A stretch of 31,643 nucleotides of DNA, taken from CAZNHL01 sp964572965 (GTDB lineage Bacteria > Bacteroidota > Bacteroidia > Cytophagales > UBA9547). Below, one piece after another: positions 8,790-16,740 of this stretch; position 1 is the stretch's first letter, and each line of letters opens with the position of its first letter. The position numbers and the translations under genes were made by a program. The notes under the pieces were generated by a model. It saw only the letters and a program-made list of their open reading frames with translations. It did not search any database and was not told where the DNA came from. The DNA lies in the NCBI GenBank assembly GCA_964572965.1, contig CAZNHL010000053.1, forward strand, positions 1 to 31,643, read 5' to 3'.

Positions 8790-8899
8790 TATTGAAAAAC
8801 TTATCACAACAGTTCTCTGTCTCATTCACCTATTAACCTGCTGTTCGATATTTATAATTCCCGAAAGCAGTTGTCTATTGGTTTACAGGTACAGCTTAT

Positions 8900-9379
8900 T
8901 TACTTTTCTAAAGTGACTATATCTTCCTCAGAATATTTAACTCCGTTATGTTTAAAACTAAAATTCCTATAATTAACAACTGTTGCATAATCGTTCCCAA
9001 ATGACAAACAAGAATTGCATTTGGGATGATCAACCACTTTGTCGTAGGTAATATCAGTAATAGTGTCAGAAGTTGCTGCAGAGTTATTTATAATGTAGTC
9101 GTAGAGAGAAGGCTCGATATCATTATAGCGTTTTAAGTCTAAAAGTAGTGTATCTGAAGACCTGGCATCTGTACTATAGCTTTTTACCGGTTTCTTAGTT
9201 TTTTTATCGATTACTGTAAATTCCACTCTGATCCATTCCTTTGAGCCTTTAGTGTTAAATCTGAACCGAACATCCGGAGCCTTTTCGGAATCACAATCCA
9301 TTTTTGTGCACATACAGGCATTAAAGAAAAAAATAAAGCTGAGTAAAAAGCCGGGTAAAAGTATTTTCCTAAAACTCAT
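8900..9379 (-). CDS. Small lipoprotein of unknown function
   Basis: 159 residues from the ATG at 9379; a GTG three codons upstream (9388) is possible but less likely. The signal peptide (MSFRKILLPGFLLSFIFFF) ends in NAC, a plausible lipobox, with further Cys residues directly after it (C-M-C-T-K-M-D-C). The body has the feel of a beta-sandwich ('IRVEFTVIDKKTKKPVKSYS') and contains a second Cys pair ('HPKCNSCLSFG', about residues 119-130). I do not recognise the family. It stands alone between two terminators. Confidence 0.65.
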   Translation of the reverse strand: MSFRKILLPGFLLSFIFFFNACMCTKMDCDSEKAPDVRFRFNTKGSKEWIRVEFTVIDKKTKKPVKSYSTDARSSDTLLLDLKRYNDIEPSLYDYIINNSAATSDTITDITYDKVVDHPKCNSCLSFGNDYATVVNYRNFSFKHNGVKYSEEDIVTLEK

Positions 9380-9445
9380 TAGTTGCACTGTTTTAAAGTG
9401 TTATCGGGAGAAATTGACTCTAATTAATACATCAAAAAATACAAT

Positions 9446-9481
9446 AAAAAAGCCGCCCCACATAAGCAGGACGGCTTTTTA
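9446..9481 (-). terminator. Intrinsic terminator of glutamine synthetase
   Basis: Minus-strand hairpin with stem AAAAAGCCGTCC...GGGGCGGCTTTTTT and a short loop, starting about 20 bases after the glnN stop. The GC-rich stem and T run make it convincing. Confidence 0.8.
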
Positions 9482-9500
9482 TTAGTGAGAAATTTATCAA

Positions 9501-11681
9501 TTACTTGATAAACAACAATTCTCTGTATTTAACCAATGGCCAATCTTCATCGTCCACGATTAACTCTAATTTATCTACTGCGTAACGGATAGTTTCGAAG
9601 TAAGGCTTCACTTTATCACAATAAGCGATTGCCATGTCCTTAGTGTTCGTGATTTTATTAGCTTTTTTACGAGCTTCAACCATGTCGTTAGCACCTTTGA
9701 TGATCGTAGCAATGTGACCATTGATAGTTTCGATCATACCTTTAGTTTCGCTTGCATCAATACCAAGGTCTTTCAATCCTTTCACGTTAGTGATCAATTG
9801 ATTTTGGTATTTGATTGCTGTAGGAACGATGTGGTTCAATGCGATATCACCGATGATACGAGACTCGATCTGGATTTTCTTCATGTAATCTTCCAACATG
9901 ATGTCATAACGAGCATGAAGTTCTTTCGCAGTCATGATGCCGTTCTTAACGAACAACTCTTCAGATTTCTTAGTTACGTAGAAAGCAAGTGCTGTAGGAG
10001 TAGTTTTTTCGTTAGAAAGACCTCTCTTAGCTGCTTCTTTAACCCACTCATCAGAGTAACCGTTACCTTCGAAACGGATCTTACGAGAGTCTTTAGAAGC
10101 TTTTCTTAACACATTAAGGATAGCAACTTCTTTCTTAGTTCCTTTTTTCAATTCAGCATCAACTTCTTTCTTGAATTTGATCAACTGATCAGCAACGATC
10201 AATGCCAACACAGACATTGCGTTTGCAGAGTTAGCAGAAGAACCTACTGCACGGAACTCGAACTTGTTACCTGTGAAGGCAAACGGAGAAGTACGGTTAC
10301 GGTCAGTTGTATCAAGGATGATTTCAGGGATCTTGCTGATACCTAATTTCATGTAAAGGTTGTCACCTTTTTCGATTTTAACGTTACCGTTGTTTTCCAA
10401 CTCATCCAATACTGCAGTCAGTTCAGAACCAACGAATACAGACATGATAGCAGGAGGAGCTTCGTTAGCACCCAAACGGTGATCGTTTGATGCAGAAGCG
10501 ATAGAAGCTCTCAACAAATCAGCATGTTCGTAAACCGCACGGATTACGTTGATGAAGAAAGTCAAGAAGATAAGGTTCTCTTTTGGTTTAGAGCTTGGTC
10601 CCAACAAGTTACGACCAGTGTTAGTACCCATAGAGAAGTTATTGTGCTTACCAGAACCGTTCACACCTGCGAATGGCTTCTCGTGGAACAATACTTTCAA
10701 GCCATGACGCTGACCAACTTTGTCCATTACGTCCATCATCAACTGGTTGTGATCTACAGCCAAGTTAGTTTCTTCGAAAGTCGGAGCAACTTCAAATTGA
10801 CCTGGAGCAACCTCGTTGTGACGAGTTCTTACAGGAATACCTAATTTAACACACTCAGTTTCAAATTCAACCATGAAAGCGTGAACTCTTGGAGGAATAG
10901 AACCGAAGTAGTGATCTTCCAATTGCTGACCTCTTGCAGGAGCATGACCGAATACTGTTCTGCCACACATTACCAAGTCAGGACGTGCATTGTAAAGTGC
11001 TTCGTCAACAAGGAAATACTCTTGTTCTGCACCCAATGTAGCCCATACTTTAGTTACGTTAGTATCAAAGTATTGCATTACATCAACAGCTGCTTTATCA
11101 AGCAAAGTCAATGCTTTCAACAATGGAGTTTTGTTATCCAGCGCTTCGCCAGTGTATGAAACGAAGATTGTAGGAATACAAAGTGTTTTAGTGAAGCCGT
11201 TGTCCATGATGAACGCAGGAGAAGAAGGATCCCATGCAGTGTAACCACGAGCTTCGAAAGTAGAACGGATACCACCATTAGGGAATGATGAAGCATCTGG
11301 TTCTTGTTGGATAAGCGCAGATCCTCTGAATTTTTCGATTACCTTACCGTTGTCAGAAGGTTCGAAGAAACTGTCATGCTTTTCAGCAGTTGCACCAGTC
11401 AATGGCTGGAACCAGTGAGTGTAATGAGTAACACCTTTTGCTAAAGCCCAGGCTTTCATTCCTGAAGCTACTGCTTCTGCAACTGAAGGTTCAATTTTCT
11501 CACCTTTCTGAATAGCAGAAACAACTTTCTTGAAGCTGTCAGCAGGAAGCGTATTTCTCATCGCATCCAGGTCATAAACGTTTTCTCCGTAGAAATCGGA
11601 AACCAAATCAGATGGCTTAGATATAGCAACCGGCGTACGGGCAGTTACAATATCAAGGGCCTTAAATCTCAAGTGCGCCAT
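9501..11681 (-). CDS. glnN: Type III glutamine synthetase
   Basis: 726 residues, the usual length of GSIII (about 700-730) and far longer than type I. It makes glutamine from glutamate, ammonia and ATP in the cytoplasm. GSIII hallmarks are visible: the N-terminal 'THWFQPLTGATAEKHDSF' (about residues 87-104), the metal-binding E219-Q-E221 in 'LGAEQEYFLVD', 'GKHNNFSMGTN' with H346, and 'DRNRTSPFAFTGNKFEFR' with R463, which contacts substrates. The ATG at 11681 gives the conserved MAHLRFKAL start. It is flanked by its own promoter element and terminator, so it is monocistronic and likely controlled by nitrogen supply, though no operator is evident. No glutamate synthase or PII gene is nearby. 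Confidence 0.97.
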   Translation of the reverse strand: MAHLRFKALDIVTARTPVAISKPSDLVSDFYGENVYDLDAMRNTLPADSFKKVVSAIQKGEKIEPSVAEAVASGMKAWALAKGVTHYTHWFQPLTGATAEKHDSFFEPSDNGKVIEKFRGSALIQQEPDASSFPNGGIRSTFEARGYTAWDPSSPAFIMDNGFTKTLCIPTIFVSYTGEALDNKTPLLKALTLLDKAAVDVMQYFDTNVTKVWATLGAEQEYFLVDEALYNARPDLVMCGRTVFGHAPARGQQLEDHYFGSIPPRVHAFMVEFETECVKLGIPVRTRHNEVAPGQFEVAPTFEETNLAVDHNQLMMDVMDKVGQRHGLKVLFHEKPFAGVNGSGKHNNFSMGTNTGRNLLGPSSKPKENLIFLTFFINVIRAVYEHADLLRASIASASNDHRLGANEAPPAIMSVFVGSELTAVLDELENNGNVKIEKGDNLYMKLGISKIPEIILDTTDRNRTSPFAFTGNKFEFRAVGSSANSANAMSVLALIVADQLIKFKKEVDAELKKGTKKEVAILNVLRKASKDSRKIRFEGNGYSDEWVKEAAKRGLSNEKTTPTALAFYVTKKSEELFVKNGIMTAKELHARYDIMLEDYMKKIQIESRIIGDIALNHIVPTAIKYQNQLITNVKGLKDLGIDASETKGMIETINGHIATIIKGANDMVEARKKANKITNTKDMAIAYCDKVKPYFETIRYAVDKLELIVDDEDWPLVKYRELLFIK

Positions 11682-11722
11682 GTTTTTTATTAATTTTTGA
11701 AGAAGTTTATTATTTAATACAC

Positions 11723-11730
11723 CAAAGATA
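11723..11730 (-). promoter_or_regulatory. -7 element of glnN
   Basis: TATCTTTG on the minus strand matches TAnnTTTG exactly and lies about 42 bases before the glnN ATG. The -33 element is not obvious. Confidence 0.4.
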
Positions 11731-11922
11731 GCAACAAAATGTATTTTAAAACATAAACACCCCTTAATTTTAAGAGATTTTCTAAAAAAACATACTTTTT
11801 AAAAAATAACCGCCTTTTAATTGGTGATTGTAAGCAGAAAAACACCATTATTTCCTCAATATTAGTTTTTTGTTACATCTTAGAACACCCGACAACGCTA
11901 CCCGGCCAGAATAACACCCGTA

Positions 11923-11963
11923 AAAAACCGAAGGGTTAGAACACTTTTGTATTCTAACCCTTC
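11923..11963 (-). terminator. Intrinsic terminator of the 167-residue protein gene
   Basis: Perfect 12-bp stem (GAAGGGTTAGAA at 11930-11941 with TTCTAACCCTTC at 11952-11963), 10-base loop. Read on the minus strand it is followed by GGTTTTTTAC, a proper T tract. Confidence 0.85.
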
Positions 11964-12017
11964 AATTTTAACCCTACCCTTGGATAAAAGAGCAGTAATT
12001 ACATCAAACGATGCTTT

Positions 12018-12521
12018 CTACTCATCATCTTCAATTACTTCATACCTGATAATATTATCAAGTACATCTTTAGACGTTTTCTTGCCCGCATCAATATCTG
12101 ACAGCAATAGATAAAGTGTTTTTCTATTATACTTCTTCGCCGTTTTAAGACCGTCAAGAGAAACAGGTATACCAATCAAAGAACCGACAATACCGAAAAT
12201 ACCTCCATAGAAAGTAGTTGACTGTACATAAGTATTTTTTGTAGTAACTGATGTGCCTATCATAACACCTGCAAAGACAAATGCAATCGGAAACGCAGTA
12301 GACTTGCGGATTGCCTGCTTTCTGCGGTAAAAGTAATGATCAATCAGCTGTTCTTTTTCTTTATCGCCCTTTGCATACTTAGCATAAAACTCTTTTTTAC
12401 TAAGCTTATATAGTGACTTCTCTATAACAGTATCCTTTTTCAGACCCTCTGCCATAGTAACACTTGTACCTGCACATACAAACAGCATGCACAAGCTTAA
12501 CAGATAAATTAGTTTTCTCAT
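12018..12521 (-). CDS. Small membrane protein of unknown function
   Basis: 167 residues: a signal peptide (MRKLIYLLSLCMLFVCAGTSVTMA), a charged segment ('LSKKEFYAKYAKGDKEKEQLIDHYFYRRKQAIRK'), two hydrophobic Gly-rich helices (about 75-90 and 102-120), a basic segment ('KTAKKYNRKTLYLLLSDIDAGKK') and an acidic C-terminus (YEVIEDDE). The family is not recognised. It starts 60 bases downstream of yajQ on the same strand and could be co-transcribed with it; no separate promoter was found. It has a strong terminator. Confidence 0.65.
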   Translation of the reverse strand: MRKLIYLLSLCMLFVCAGTSVTMAEGLKKDTVIEKSLYKLSKKEFYAKYAKGDKEKEQLIDHYFYRRKQAIRKSTAFPIAFVFAGVMIGTSVTTKNTYVQSTTFYGGIFGIVGSLIGIPVSLDGLKTAKKYNRKTLYLLLSDIDAGKKTSKDVLDNIIRYEVIEDDE

Positions 12522-12581
12522 ATATAATAAATCAGACTATCTCCTGATAAGTAACCACCTTTGCTATAAAGATGGTTCATA

Positions 12582-13073
12582 TTATGATTTCATATTAATG
12601 AACTGTACCGGAAAATCAAGATTAGCACGTCTTAGCAGAGCGATCACCTCCTGAAGATCATCGATTTTTTTGCCGGTTACACGTACCAAATCATCCATAA
12701 TAGCTGCCTGTACTTTTGAGTTCCCGTCTTTTATCAGCTTCACGACTTTTTTTGCTTCCTCTTTATCAAGGCCATTTTTGATTTTGATCTCTTTTTTCAT
12801 ATTCGGACCTGAAGCATAATGTTCCTTAGAGAAATCGAAGCATTTCGGATCAAGGTTCTGTTTCACACTGCGTGCAATCAGAATATCCTCAATGGCTTTA
12901 ACGCGCATTTCATTTTCCGTAGTGATTTTCAACTGATTGGCTTTCTTATCAAATTCAATTTCCGTTTTGCTGTCCCGGAAATCATAACGGTTTACCAATT
13001 CTTTTTTTACTACATTAATTACATTATCAACAACTTGCTGATCAACTTTATTCACTACGTCAAATGATGCCAT
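12582..13073 (-). CDS. yajQ: YajQ family nucleotide-binding protein (DUF520)
   Basis: 163 residues, the normal full length of YajQ. The start 'MASFDVVNKVDQQVVDNVIN', the 'RYDFRDSKTEIEF' segment (about 29-41), 'MKKEIKIKNGLDKEEAKKVVKLIK' in the middle and the end 'VTGKKIDDLQEVI' ... 'FPVQFINMKS' are all family signatures. The protein has two ferredoxin-like halves. Some family members bind cyclic di-GMP and act as effectors with transcription factors; others bind nucleic acids. It is cytoplasmic. No c-di-GMP enzyme is adjacent, so the local context does not decide the role. Confidence 0.95.
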   Translation of the reverse strand: MASFDVVNKVDQQVVDNVINVVKKELVNRYDFRDSKTEIEFDKKANQLKITTENEMRVKAIEDILIARSVKQNLDPKCFDFSKEHYASGPNMKKEIKIKNGLDKEEAKKVVKLIKDGNSKVQAAIMDDLVRVTGKKIDDLQEVIALLRRANLDFPVQFINMKS

Positions 13074-13100
13074 ACTTTACTGCTTAATTACTGTTTAAAA

Positions 13101-13108
13101 CAAACTTA
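13101..13108 (-). promoter_or_regulatory. -7 element of yajQ
   Basis: TAAGTTTG on the minus strand matches TAnnTTTG and lies 28 bases before the yajQ ATG. The upstream sequence runs into the preceding terminator, and no clear TTG element has the right spacing. Confidence 0.4.
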
Positions 13109-13122
13109 ATAAATTATGTCAC

Positions 13123-13165
13123 AAAAAAGAAGGTCGGTTTGCTTTGGCAAACCGACCTTCTTTTT
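13123..13165. terminator. Strong intrinsic terminator
   Basis: Perfect 14-bp stem (GAAGGTCGGTTTGC at 13129-13142 with GCAAACCGACCTTC at 13147-13160), 4-base loop, A run on the left and T run on the right. It ends the minus-strand secreted-protein gene and separates it from yajQ. Confidence 0.9.
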
Positions 13166-13182
13166 CTTTATCTAAATAAACG

Positions 13183-13584
13183 TTACGATTTACATTCTTT
13201 CATCAACCTCCTGAACCTGTGTTTCCAGAAAGGGCCGTTTTTAAAGGCTATCTGAAAATAAGCACCCTGATTATGTACCCAATTGTAAAATTTAGAAGAT
13301 GATGACTTTGTGCCATCAGCATAATGCAGAATATACTGAAAACCCATTCTATGAGCAGCTCTCCCCGCACAGGCATTACCGGAATAAGCCTGCCTGGTTC
13401 CGGTACAGTAAATCTGAATAATCTGCTCGCCCGGTGAATGCCCTTTTTTTTTCTGAATATTGGTAATTGAGCTACTGTTTTCCCTTGACGACTTCTTTTT
13501 CTTCTTTTGAGCATTTACAGACAGGCTCCCGCAAAGAATAATCAGAATAAAAAAAACACAGTGAACCTTAAAATATAACCTCAT
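13183..13584 (-). CDS. Small secreted protein of unknown function
   Basis: 133 residues from the ATG at 13584. An ATG 13 codons upstream (13623) is also in frame, but the internal start gives a standard signal peptide (MRLYFKVHCVFFILIILCGSLSVNAQ). After cleavage comes a basic low-complexity stretch (five Lys, then Ser-rich), then a compact domain with a probable disulfide pair in 'YCTGTRQAYSGNACAGRAAH' and many aromatic and basic residues up to 'HRFRRLMKECKS'. The family is not recognised. It is divergent from the glycosyltransferase gene and has a strong terminator. Confidence 0.6.
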   Translation of the reverse strand: MRLYFKVHCVFFILIILCGSLSVNAQKKKKKSSRENSSSITNIQKKKGHSPGEQIIQIYCTGTRQAYSGNACAGRAAHRMGFQYILHYADGTKSSSSKFYNWVHNQGAYFQIAFKNGPFWKHRFRRLMKECKS

Positions 13585-13720
13585 AAAAAAACGTCTGTCA
13601 ACCTTAATACTCAAAAAGTGCATTTTGGTTACCCGATTTCAATATTTTTCGCAAAATACCTAAACCTTGGATAGTTTTTAAACCATTTGTAAATATTTTT
13701 GTCATAAATATTCACGTACT

Positions 13721-14689
13721 ATGTTTTATTCTTTTGTAATACCTGTATTTAACCGACCTGATGAAATTGACGCCTTACTGTCATGCCTTGTAAAACAGGA
13801 ACTTAAGAACTTTGAAGTACTGATTATCGAAAGCGGTTCGTCTATTAAATCTGACGAAGTTGTTGAACGCTATAAAGACAGGCTTGATGTACAATACCAC
13901 TACAAAGGGAACGATGGCCAGGGGTTTTCCCGCAACTATGGTTTTGCCCGTGCCACAGGCGATTACTTTGTAGTGCTGGACTCTGATGTTGTTCTTGATG
14001 CTGACTTTCTTAAAAACCTCAACCACAGACTGGAAACAGATTGGCTTGACGCTTACGGCGGACCCGACAGGCTTCACCCCGACTCAACCAATATCCAGAA
14101 AGCTGTCAATTATTCAATGACGTCTCTTTTCACAACAGGCGGCATCAGAGGGCGCAAAAACCATGTAGGCAAATTTTATCCAAGAAGCTTCAACATGGGC
14201 TTTTCAAGAAAGGTATACGAAGCAACTCAGGGCTTTAAATTACCTTACTTTGGCGAAGACATCGAGTTCAGTGCCCGTGTTATGAGCCTTGGTTTTAAAA
14301 CCGGATTGGTTGAAAATGCCTACGTGTATCACAAACGTAAAACCAATTTCGGTGATTTTTATAAACAGATGAACTTCTTTGGCCGCGCAAGGATCAACAC
14401 TTATATTATGTTCCCTGACACACTGAAACTGGTGCACTTCTTCCCTGCCGCTTTCTTTATTTATTATGTACTCACCCTACTGCTACTCATTATAGGAACG
14501 CCATTAGCTAGCTTAATGCTGCTTGGACTGCTATTTTATATCATGGCGATATTTATTGACTCAACTATCCAGAACAAAAACCCTTTGGTTGGCTGGTTAT
14601 CCGTTCCTGCAGTATTTGTTCAAATGACAGGTTATGGACTTGGCTTTATCAAAGATTACTGGACAAGGGTGGTTAATAAGAAAAAGTAG
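13721..14689 (+). CDS. Family 2 glycosyltransferase, membrane-anchored
   Basis: 322 residues. The N-terminal 230 residues form a GT-A domain: the opening 'YSFVIPVFNRPDEIDALLSC' strand-loop-helix, 'NFEVLIIESGS', 'GQGFSRNYGFARATGDYFV', and the D87-S-D89 metal/sugar-nucleotide motif in 'VLDSDVVLD'. A plausible catalytic acidic motif is 'FGEDIEFSARV' (about 187-197). Three hydrophobic segments follow (about 242-262, 264-284, 291-312), so it sits in the inner membrane facing the cytoplasm. Sugar donor and acceptor are unknown; the downstream rfbF/rfbG pair points to surface-glycan work in the area. Its TAG stop codon (14687-14689) overlaps the first base of a heptamer array. Confidence 0.92.
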   Translation: MFYSFVIPVFNRPDEIDALLSCLVKQELKNFEVLIIESGSSIKSDEVVERYKDRLDVQYHYKGNDGQGFSRNYGFARATGDYFVVLDSDVVLDADFLKNLNHRLETDWLDAYGGPDRLHPDSTNIQKAVNYSMTSLFTTGGIRGRKNHVGKFYPRSFNMGFSRKVYEATQGFKLPYFGEDIEFSARVMSLGFKTGLVENAYVYHKRKTNFGDFYKQMNFFGRARINTYIMFPDTLKLVHFFPAAFFIYYVLTLLLLIIGTPLASLMLLGLLFYIMAIFIDSTIQNKNPLVGWLSVPAVFVQMTGYGLGFIKDYWTRVVNKKK

Positions 14690-14709
14690 TGAGTAGTGAG
14701 TAGTGAGTA
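14689..14709 (+). repeat. Heptamer array (GTGAGTA)3 at a stop codon
   Basis: Three perfect GTGAGTA units starting on the last base of the glycosyltransferase stop codon, preceded by a partial unit (AGTA). Same unit and orientation as the longer array at 16686. Confidence 0.9.
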
Positions 14710-14869
14710 TAAAAAACAATTTCACTATTGATCAAAATACTCAACAACAACGAAAAAGAAGTAAGATTATGTTTTGCCAGTCCCCCGGAAAGGCCATGTT
14801 ATAATTGAAACGCTAGTGTTGGGGGCTGGGGATTGGTCTCTCAACAGACTACTCCTCATTTCAAGTATT

Positions 14870-15070
14870 ATGAAAAAAATTGAGCAAAAAACATTATTGA
14901 TATTAATTGGTAGTCTCTTCATTTTATTTGGACTGTTTTTAACTTTCGGAGTATTCATATCGACACTTAAGGAAGGTGGAGATGGAGACTATACCGGATA
15001 TCTAATAAGTTGGGGAATAATCTTATCTGGTATTCTACTCTTGATAAAGGGGTTACGAAAGAACGTTTAA
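14870..15070 (+). CDS. Small two-helix membrane protein
   Basis: 66 residues from the ATG at 14870 (MKKIEQKTLLILIGSLFILF...). The frame stays open upstream to a TTG at 14774, but that extension has no protein-like composition, so the ATG is preferred. Two hydrophobic helices (about 8-27 and 42-58) flank an acidic loop ('KEGGDGDY'), and the end is basic (KGLRKNV). Family not recognised. It is followed 34 bases later by another membrane-protein gene in the same direction. Confidence 0.5.
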   Translation: MKKIEQKTLLILIGSLFILFGLFLTFGVFISTLKEGGDGDYTGYLISWGIILSGILLLIKGLRKNV

Positions 15071-15104
15071 GTGATATACGAAGGCAGGATTAAATAAACA
15101 CTTC

Positions 15105-15652
15105 ATGGAGACACTAAGAACAATATCAGACTTCTTAATTAATGGGTTTTAGCTACAATTTCCCTTTTTCTGACGTATTATATTTTTCCTTTAATCCAAC
15201 AGTCTTTCAAAGAGTTAATAAACATATCATATACCTACCTGATCATAGGTTCTGCCATTTTCTTCACATTATCAATCTTACAAATTGTAAACTACAATGA
15301 TATCGGATCAGACAAGTCTATGCTGACTACAAGCTTCTTTGGTTCCTACTGGTTTGCTTATTCGGGCTCAATAATTTTCAAAGGCCTAATCCCACAAATT
15401 CTTTGGAAAAAACAGGTCCGGCAAAATATATGGACCTCAGTCTTGCTTATTCCCTTCTTACTCATCGATTTTTATAAACCTGTACTTTATTCGAAGTTCA
15501 ACAAAGATTATTTACCAACATCACCATCAATACAATTGGATTTTGAAGAGTTATTTATAAGTTTAATTGTTTTCGGATTATTGTTAGCTGTTGGTTTAAC
15601 ATTGACGAGAAAATTTACTGAATGGAAAAGAATAAAGCCATATCACTCTTAG
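15105..15652 (+). pseudogene. Frameshifted four-helix membrane protein
   Basis: The ATG at 15105 starts a good frame (METLRTISDFLING...) that stops at 15150. The next frame is open with no stop from 15143 to 15652 and reads WVLATISLFLTYYIFPL then further membrane helices ('TYLIIGSAIFFTLSILQIV', 'WTSVLLIPFLLIDFY', 'LFISLIVFGLLLAVGLTL') and a basic tail. One missing base near 15143 would join them into a 182-residue protein with about four helices. If the gene is intact from an internal start, the first usable ATG is at 15320 (110 residues), which would lose two helices. Family not recognised. Either a true pseudogene or a sequencing error in a draft assembly. The end overlaps the next gene by 31 bases. 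Confidence 0.5.
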
Positions 15653-16194
15653 CACATTCATTTAGCAGCAACAAAAGTGTTAACTGGATTGTAAAAGGCA
15701 AAACTGATAAAACAAAGGCTATTAAACACTTAATGGCCTATTGTTACCACAATTCTATACATTCAGGCAAAGTATTTTCCAATGGTCATGCCGTAGCTCT
15801 TTGCGAACTACATCATACTCAAAAAACTGCTTTAAGTCAGCTAAGAAATCAGTTCCGTTTTCTTTTTAATGTAGCCGGTACCAGAGTCGGCAAAATTTTA
15901 AAGCGCAGCCAATACATTAAATCTTATTATCCCAAAGACAAGCCTTATCTTTACATTGCTTTTATTGGTGTTGACACTACCCAACAAAGCAAAGGCCAGG
16001 GTACTGCACTGCTAAAAGACATAGAAGCTTATGCACGGGAGCATAACTATCCGGTTTACCTGGAGACTTCCAATGAAAAGAACCTGGAGTTTTATAACAA
16101 AAACGGATACGAATGTTACCATACCTGGCAAAGTGAACTAACTGGCTTTACTTTGTGGTTTTTCAGGAAAATAGTAGTGAATAGTGCTGCCTGA
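15622..16194 (+). CDS. GNAT family N-acetyltransferase
   Basis: 190 residues. The acetyl-CoA binding motif A is clear: 'YIAFIGVDTTQQSKGQGTAL' at about residues 111-130, with the Q-x-x-G-x-G pyrophosphate loop (Q-S-K-G-Q-G), followed by 'LETSNEKNLEFYNKNGYE' (motif B). Acetylates an unknown amine. It overlaps the upstream membrane-protein gene by 31 bases, suggesting translational coupling. The last codons (IVVNSAA) are encoded by AGTAGTGAATAGTG-like sequence (16171-16187), a degenerate copy of the heptamer repeat, so the native C-terminus was probably shorter or altered. Confidence 0.85.
   Translation: MEKNKAISLLAHSFSSNKSVNWIVKGKTDKTKAIKHLMAYCYHNSIHSGKVFSNGHAVALCELHHTQKTALSQLRNQFRFLFNVAGTRVGKILKRSQYIKSYYPKDKPYLYIAFIGVDTTQQSKGQGTALLKDIEAYAREHNYPVYLETSNEKNLEFYNKNGYECYHTWQSELTGFTLWFFRKIVVNSAA
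16171..16187 (+). repeat. Degenerate heptamer copy inside the GNAT 3' end
   Basis: ATAGTAGTGAATAGTGC resembles one to two GTGAGTA units with substitutions. It codes for the final residues of the acetyltransferase, and its frame avoids the stops that perfect units would give. Confidence 0.45.
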
Positions 16195-16212
16195 TATTTT
16201 CATCTTCTATGT

Positions 16213-16298
16213 CTTCGACTCCGCTCAGACAACGAAGATTGGCAAGTATATTTAAAATTAAGCAGTAAACCCGTTCGGTGAGCGAAGTCGAACCGAAC
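16213..16298. repeat. Dispersed palindromic repeat (CTTCGACTCCGCTCA type)
   Basis: TTCGACTCCGCTCA (16214-16227 region) is repeated inverted as TGAGCGAAGTCGAA (16279-16292) with one mismatch. The right half also forms a small perfect hairpin, GTTCGGT (16273-16279) with ACCGAAC (16292-16298). Sequences of this kind are frequent in intergenic DNA of Bacteroidota. It lies directly upstream of the hemoglobin gene. Confidence 0.7.
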
Positions 16299-16303
16299 AT
16301 TTA

Positions 16304-16311
16304 GAGGAGGA
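16304..16311 (+). promoter_or_regulatory. Strong Shine-Dalgarno site of the hemoglobin gene
   Basis: GAGGAGGA ends 5-6 bases before the ATG at 16317. Most genes in this window lack such a site, so this gene may be translated unusually well. Confidence 0.65.
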
Positions 16312-16316
16312 ATCTA

Positions 16317-16688
16317 ATGAAACACGATATAACAACAGAGGAAGACGTTCAGAAACTGGTTAATACTTTTTATGACAAGGTTAACGATGATGAGTTGTTG
16401 AGTCCGGTTTTTAATGGCTTTGCCAATGTAAACTGGGCGGCGCATTTGCCAAAAATGTACGATTTCTGGTCAAACATCCTTTTGGGCACTAATCGTTACA
16501 ATGGCCGTCCTTTTCCACACCATGTTCCTTTGCCTGTAAGTCATGACCATTTTGACCGCTGGGTAAAGCTTTTCATGAAAAATGTGGATGAACATTTTGA
16601 AGGCGAAAATGCGGACGAAGCCAAGAAACGTGCCATTACAATAGCAGGTATCTTTTATCACAAGCTGAAAGCTATTAAAGATATATAG
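16317..16688 (+). CDS. Group III truncated hemoglobin
   Basis: 123 residues, the full length for a 2-over-2 globin. Group III features: 'LVNTFYDKVNDDELLSPVF' with Y19 at B10, 'MYDFWSNILLGTNRYNGRPF' in helix E, 'PHHVPLPVSHDHFDRWVKLF' with the probable proximal His H69 and W82 at G8, and 'AKKRAITIAGIFYHKL' as helix H. It should bind heme and O2 or other ligands; relatives (e.g. Campylobacter Ctb) take part in oxygen or nitrosative-stress physiology. Cytoplasmic. It has an unusually strong ribosome site, and its stop codon begins the longest heptamer array in the window. Confidence 0.95.
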   Translation: MKHDITTEEDVQKLVNTFYDKVNDDELLSPVFNGFANVNWAAHLPKMYDFWSNILLGTNRYNGRPFPHHVPLPVSHDHFDRWVKLFMKNVDEHFEGENADEAKKRAITIAGIFYHKLKAIKDI

Positions 16689-16731
16689 TAGTGAGTAGTG
16701 AGTAGTGAGTAGTGAGTAGTGAGTAGTGAGT
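16686..16731 (+). repeat. Heptamer array (GTGAGTA)5 at a stop codon
   Basis: The hemoglobin stop TAG (16686-16688) runs straight into five perfect GTGAGTA units (16691-16725) plus a partial GTGAGT. It ends 10 bases before the ATG of the next gene. In the gene's direction the unit has stops in all three frames; the reverse strand has none. Confidence 0.95.
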
Positions 16732-16740
16732 TATTAAAAA

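Larger units (their letters stand above)
11682..12017. other. Spacer between glnN and the small membrane protein gene
   Basis: 336 bases without a gene: the glnN leader and promoter element at the left, an AT-rich middle without recognisable motifs, and the terminator of the minus-strand gene at 11923-11963. Confidence 0.6.

Noticed and set aside
9714..10109. Plus-strand frames antisense to glnN (also at 10524 and 10881)
   Set aside because: Cys- and Phe-rich shadows of highly conserved glutamine synthetase codons.
13248..13514. 88-codon minus-strand frame overlapping the small secreted protein
   Set aside because: An alternative frame of the secreted-protein gene with no signal peptide or recognisable motif.
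15137..15155. Programmed -1 ribosomal frameshift site
   Set aside because: AAT GGG TTT TAG offers no X-XXY-YYZ slippery heptamer that keeps pairing after a -1 shift, and no strong downstream hairpin was noted.
16686..16731. CRISPR-like array
   Set aside because: Units are 7 bases with no spacers and no cas genes; it is a simple tandem repeat.
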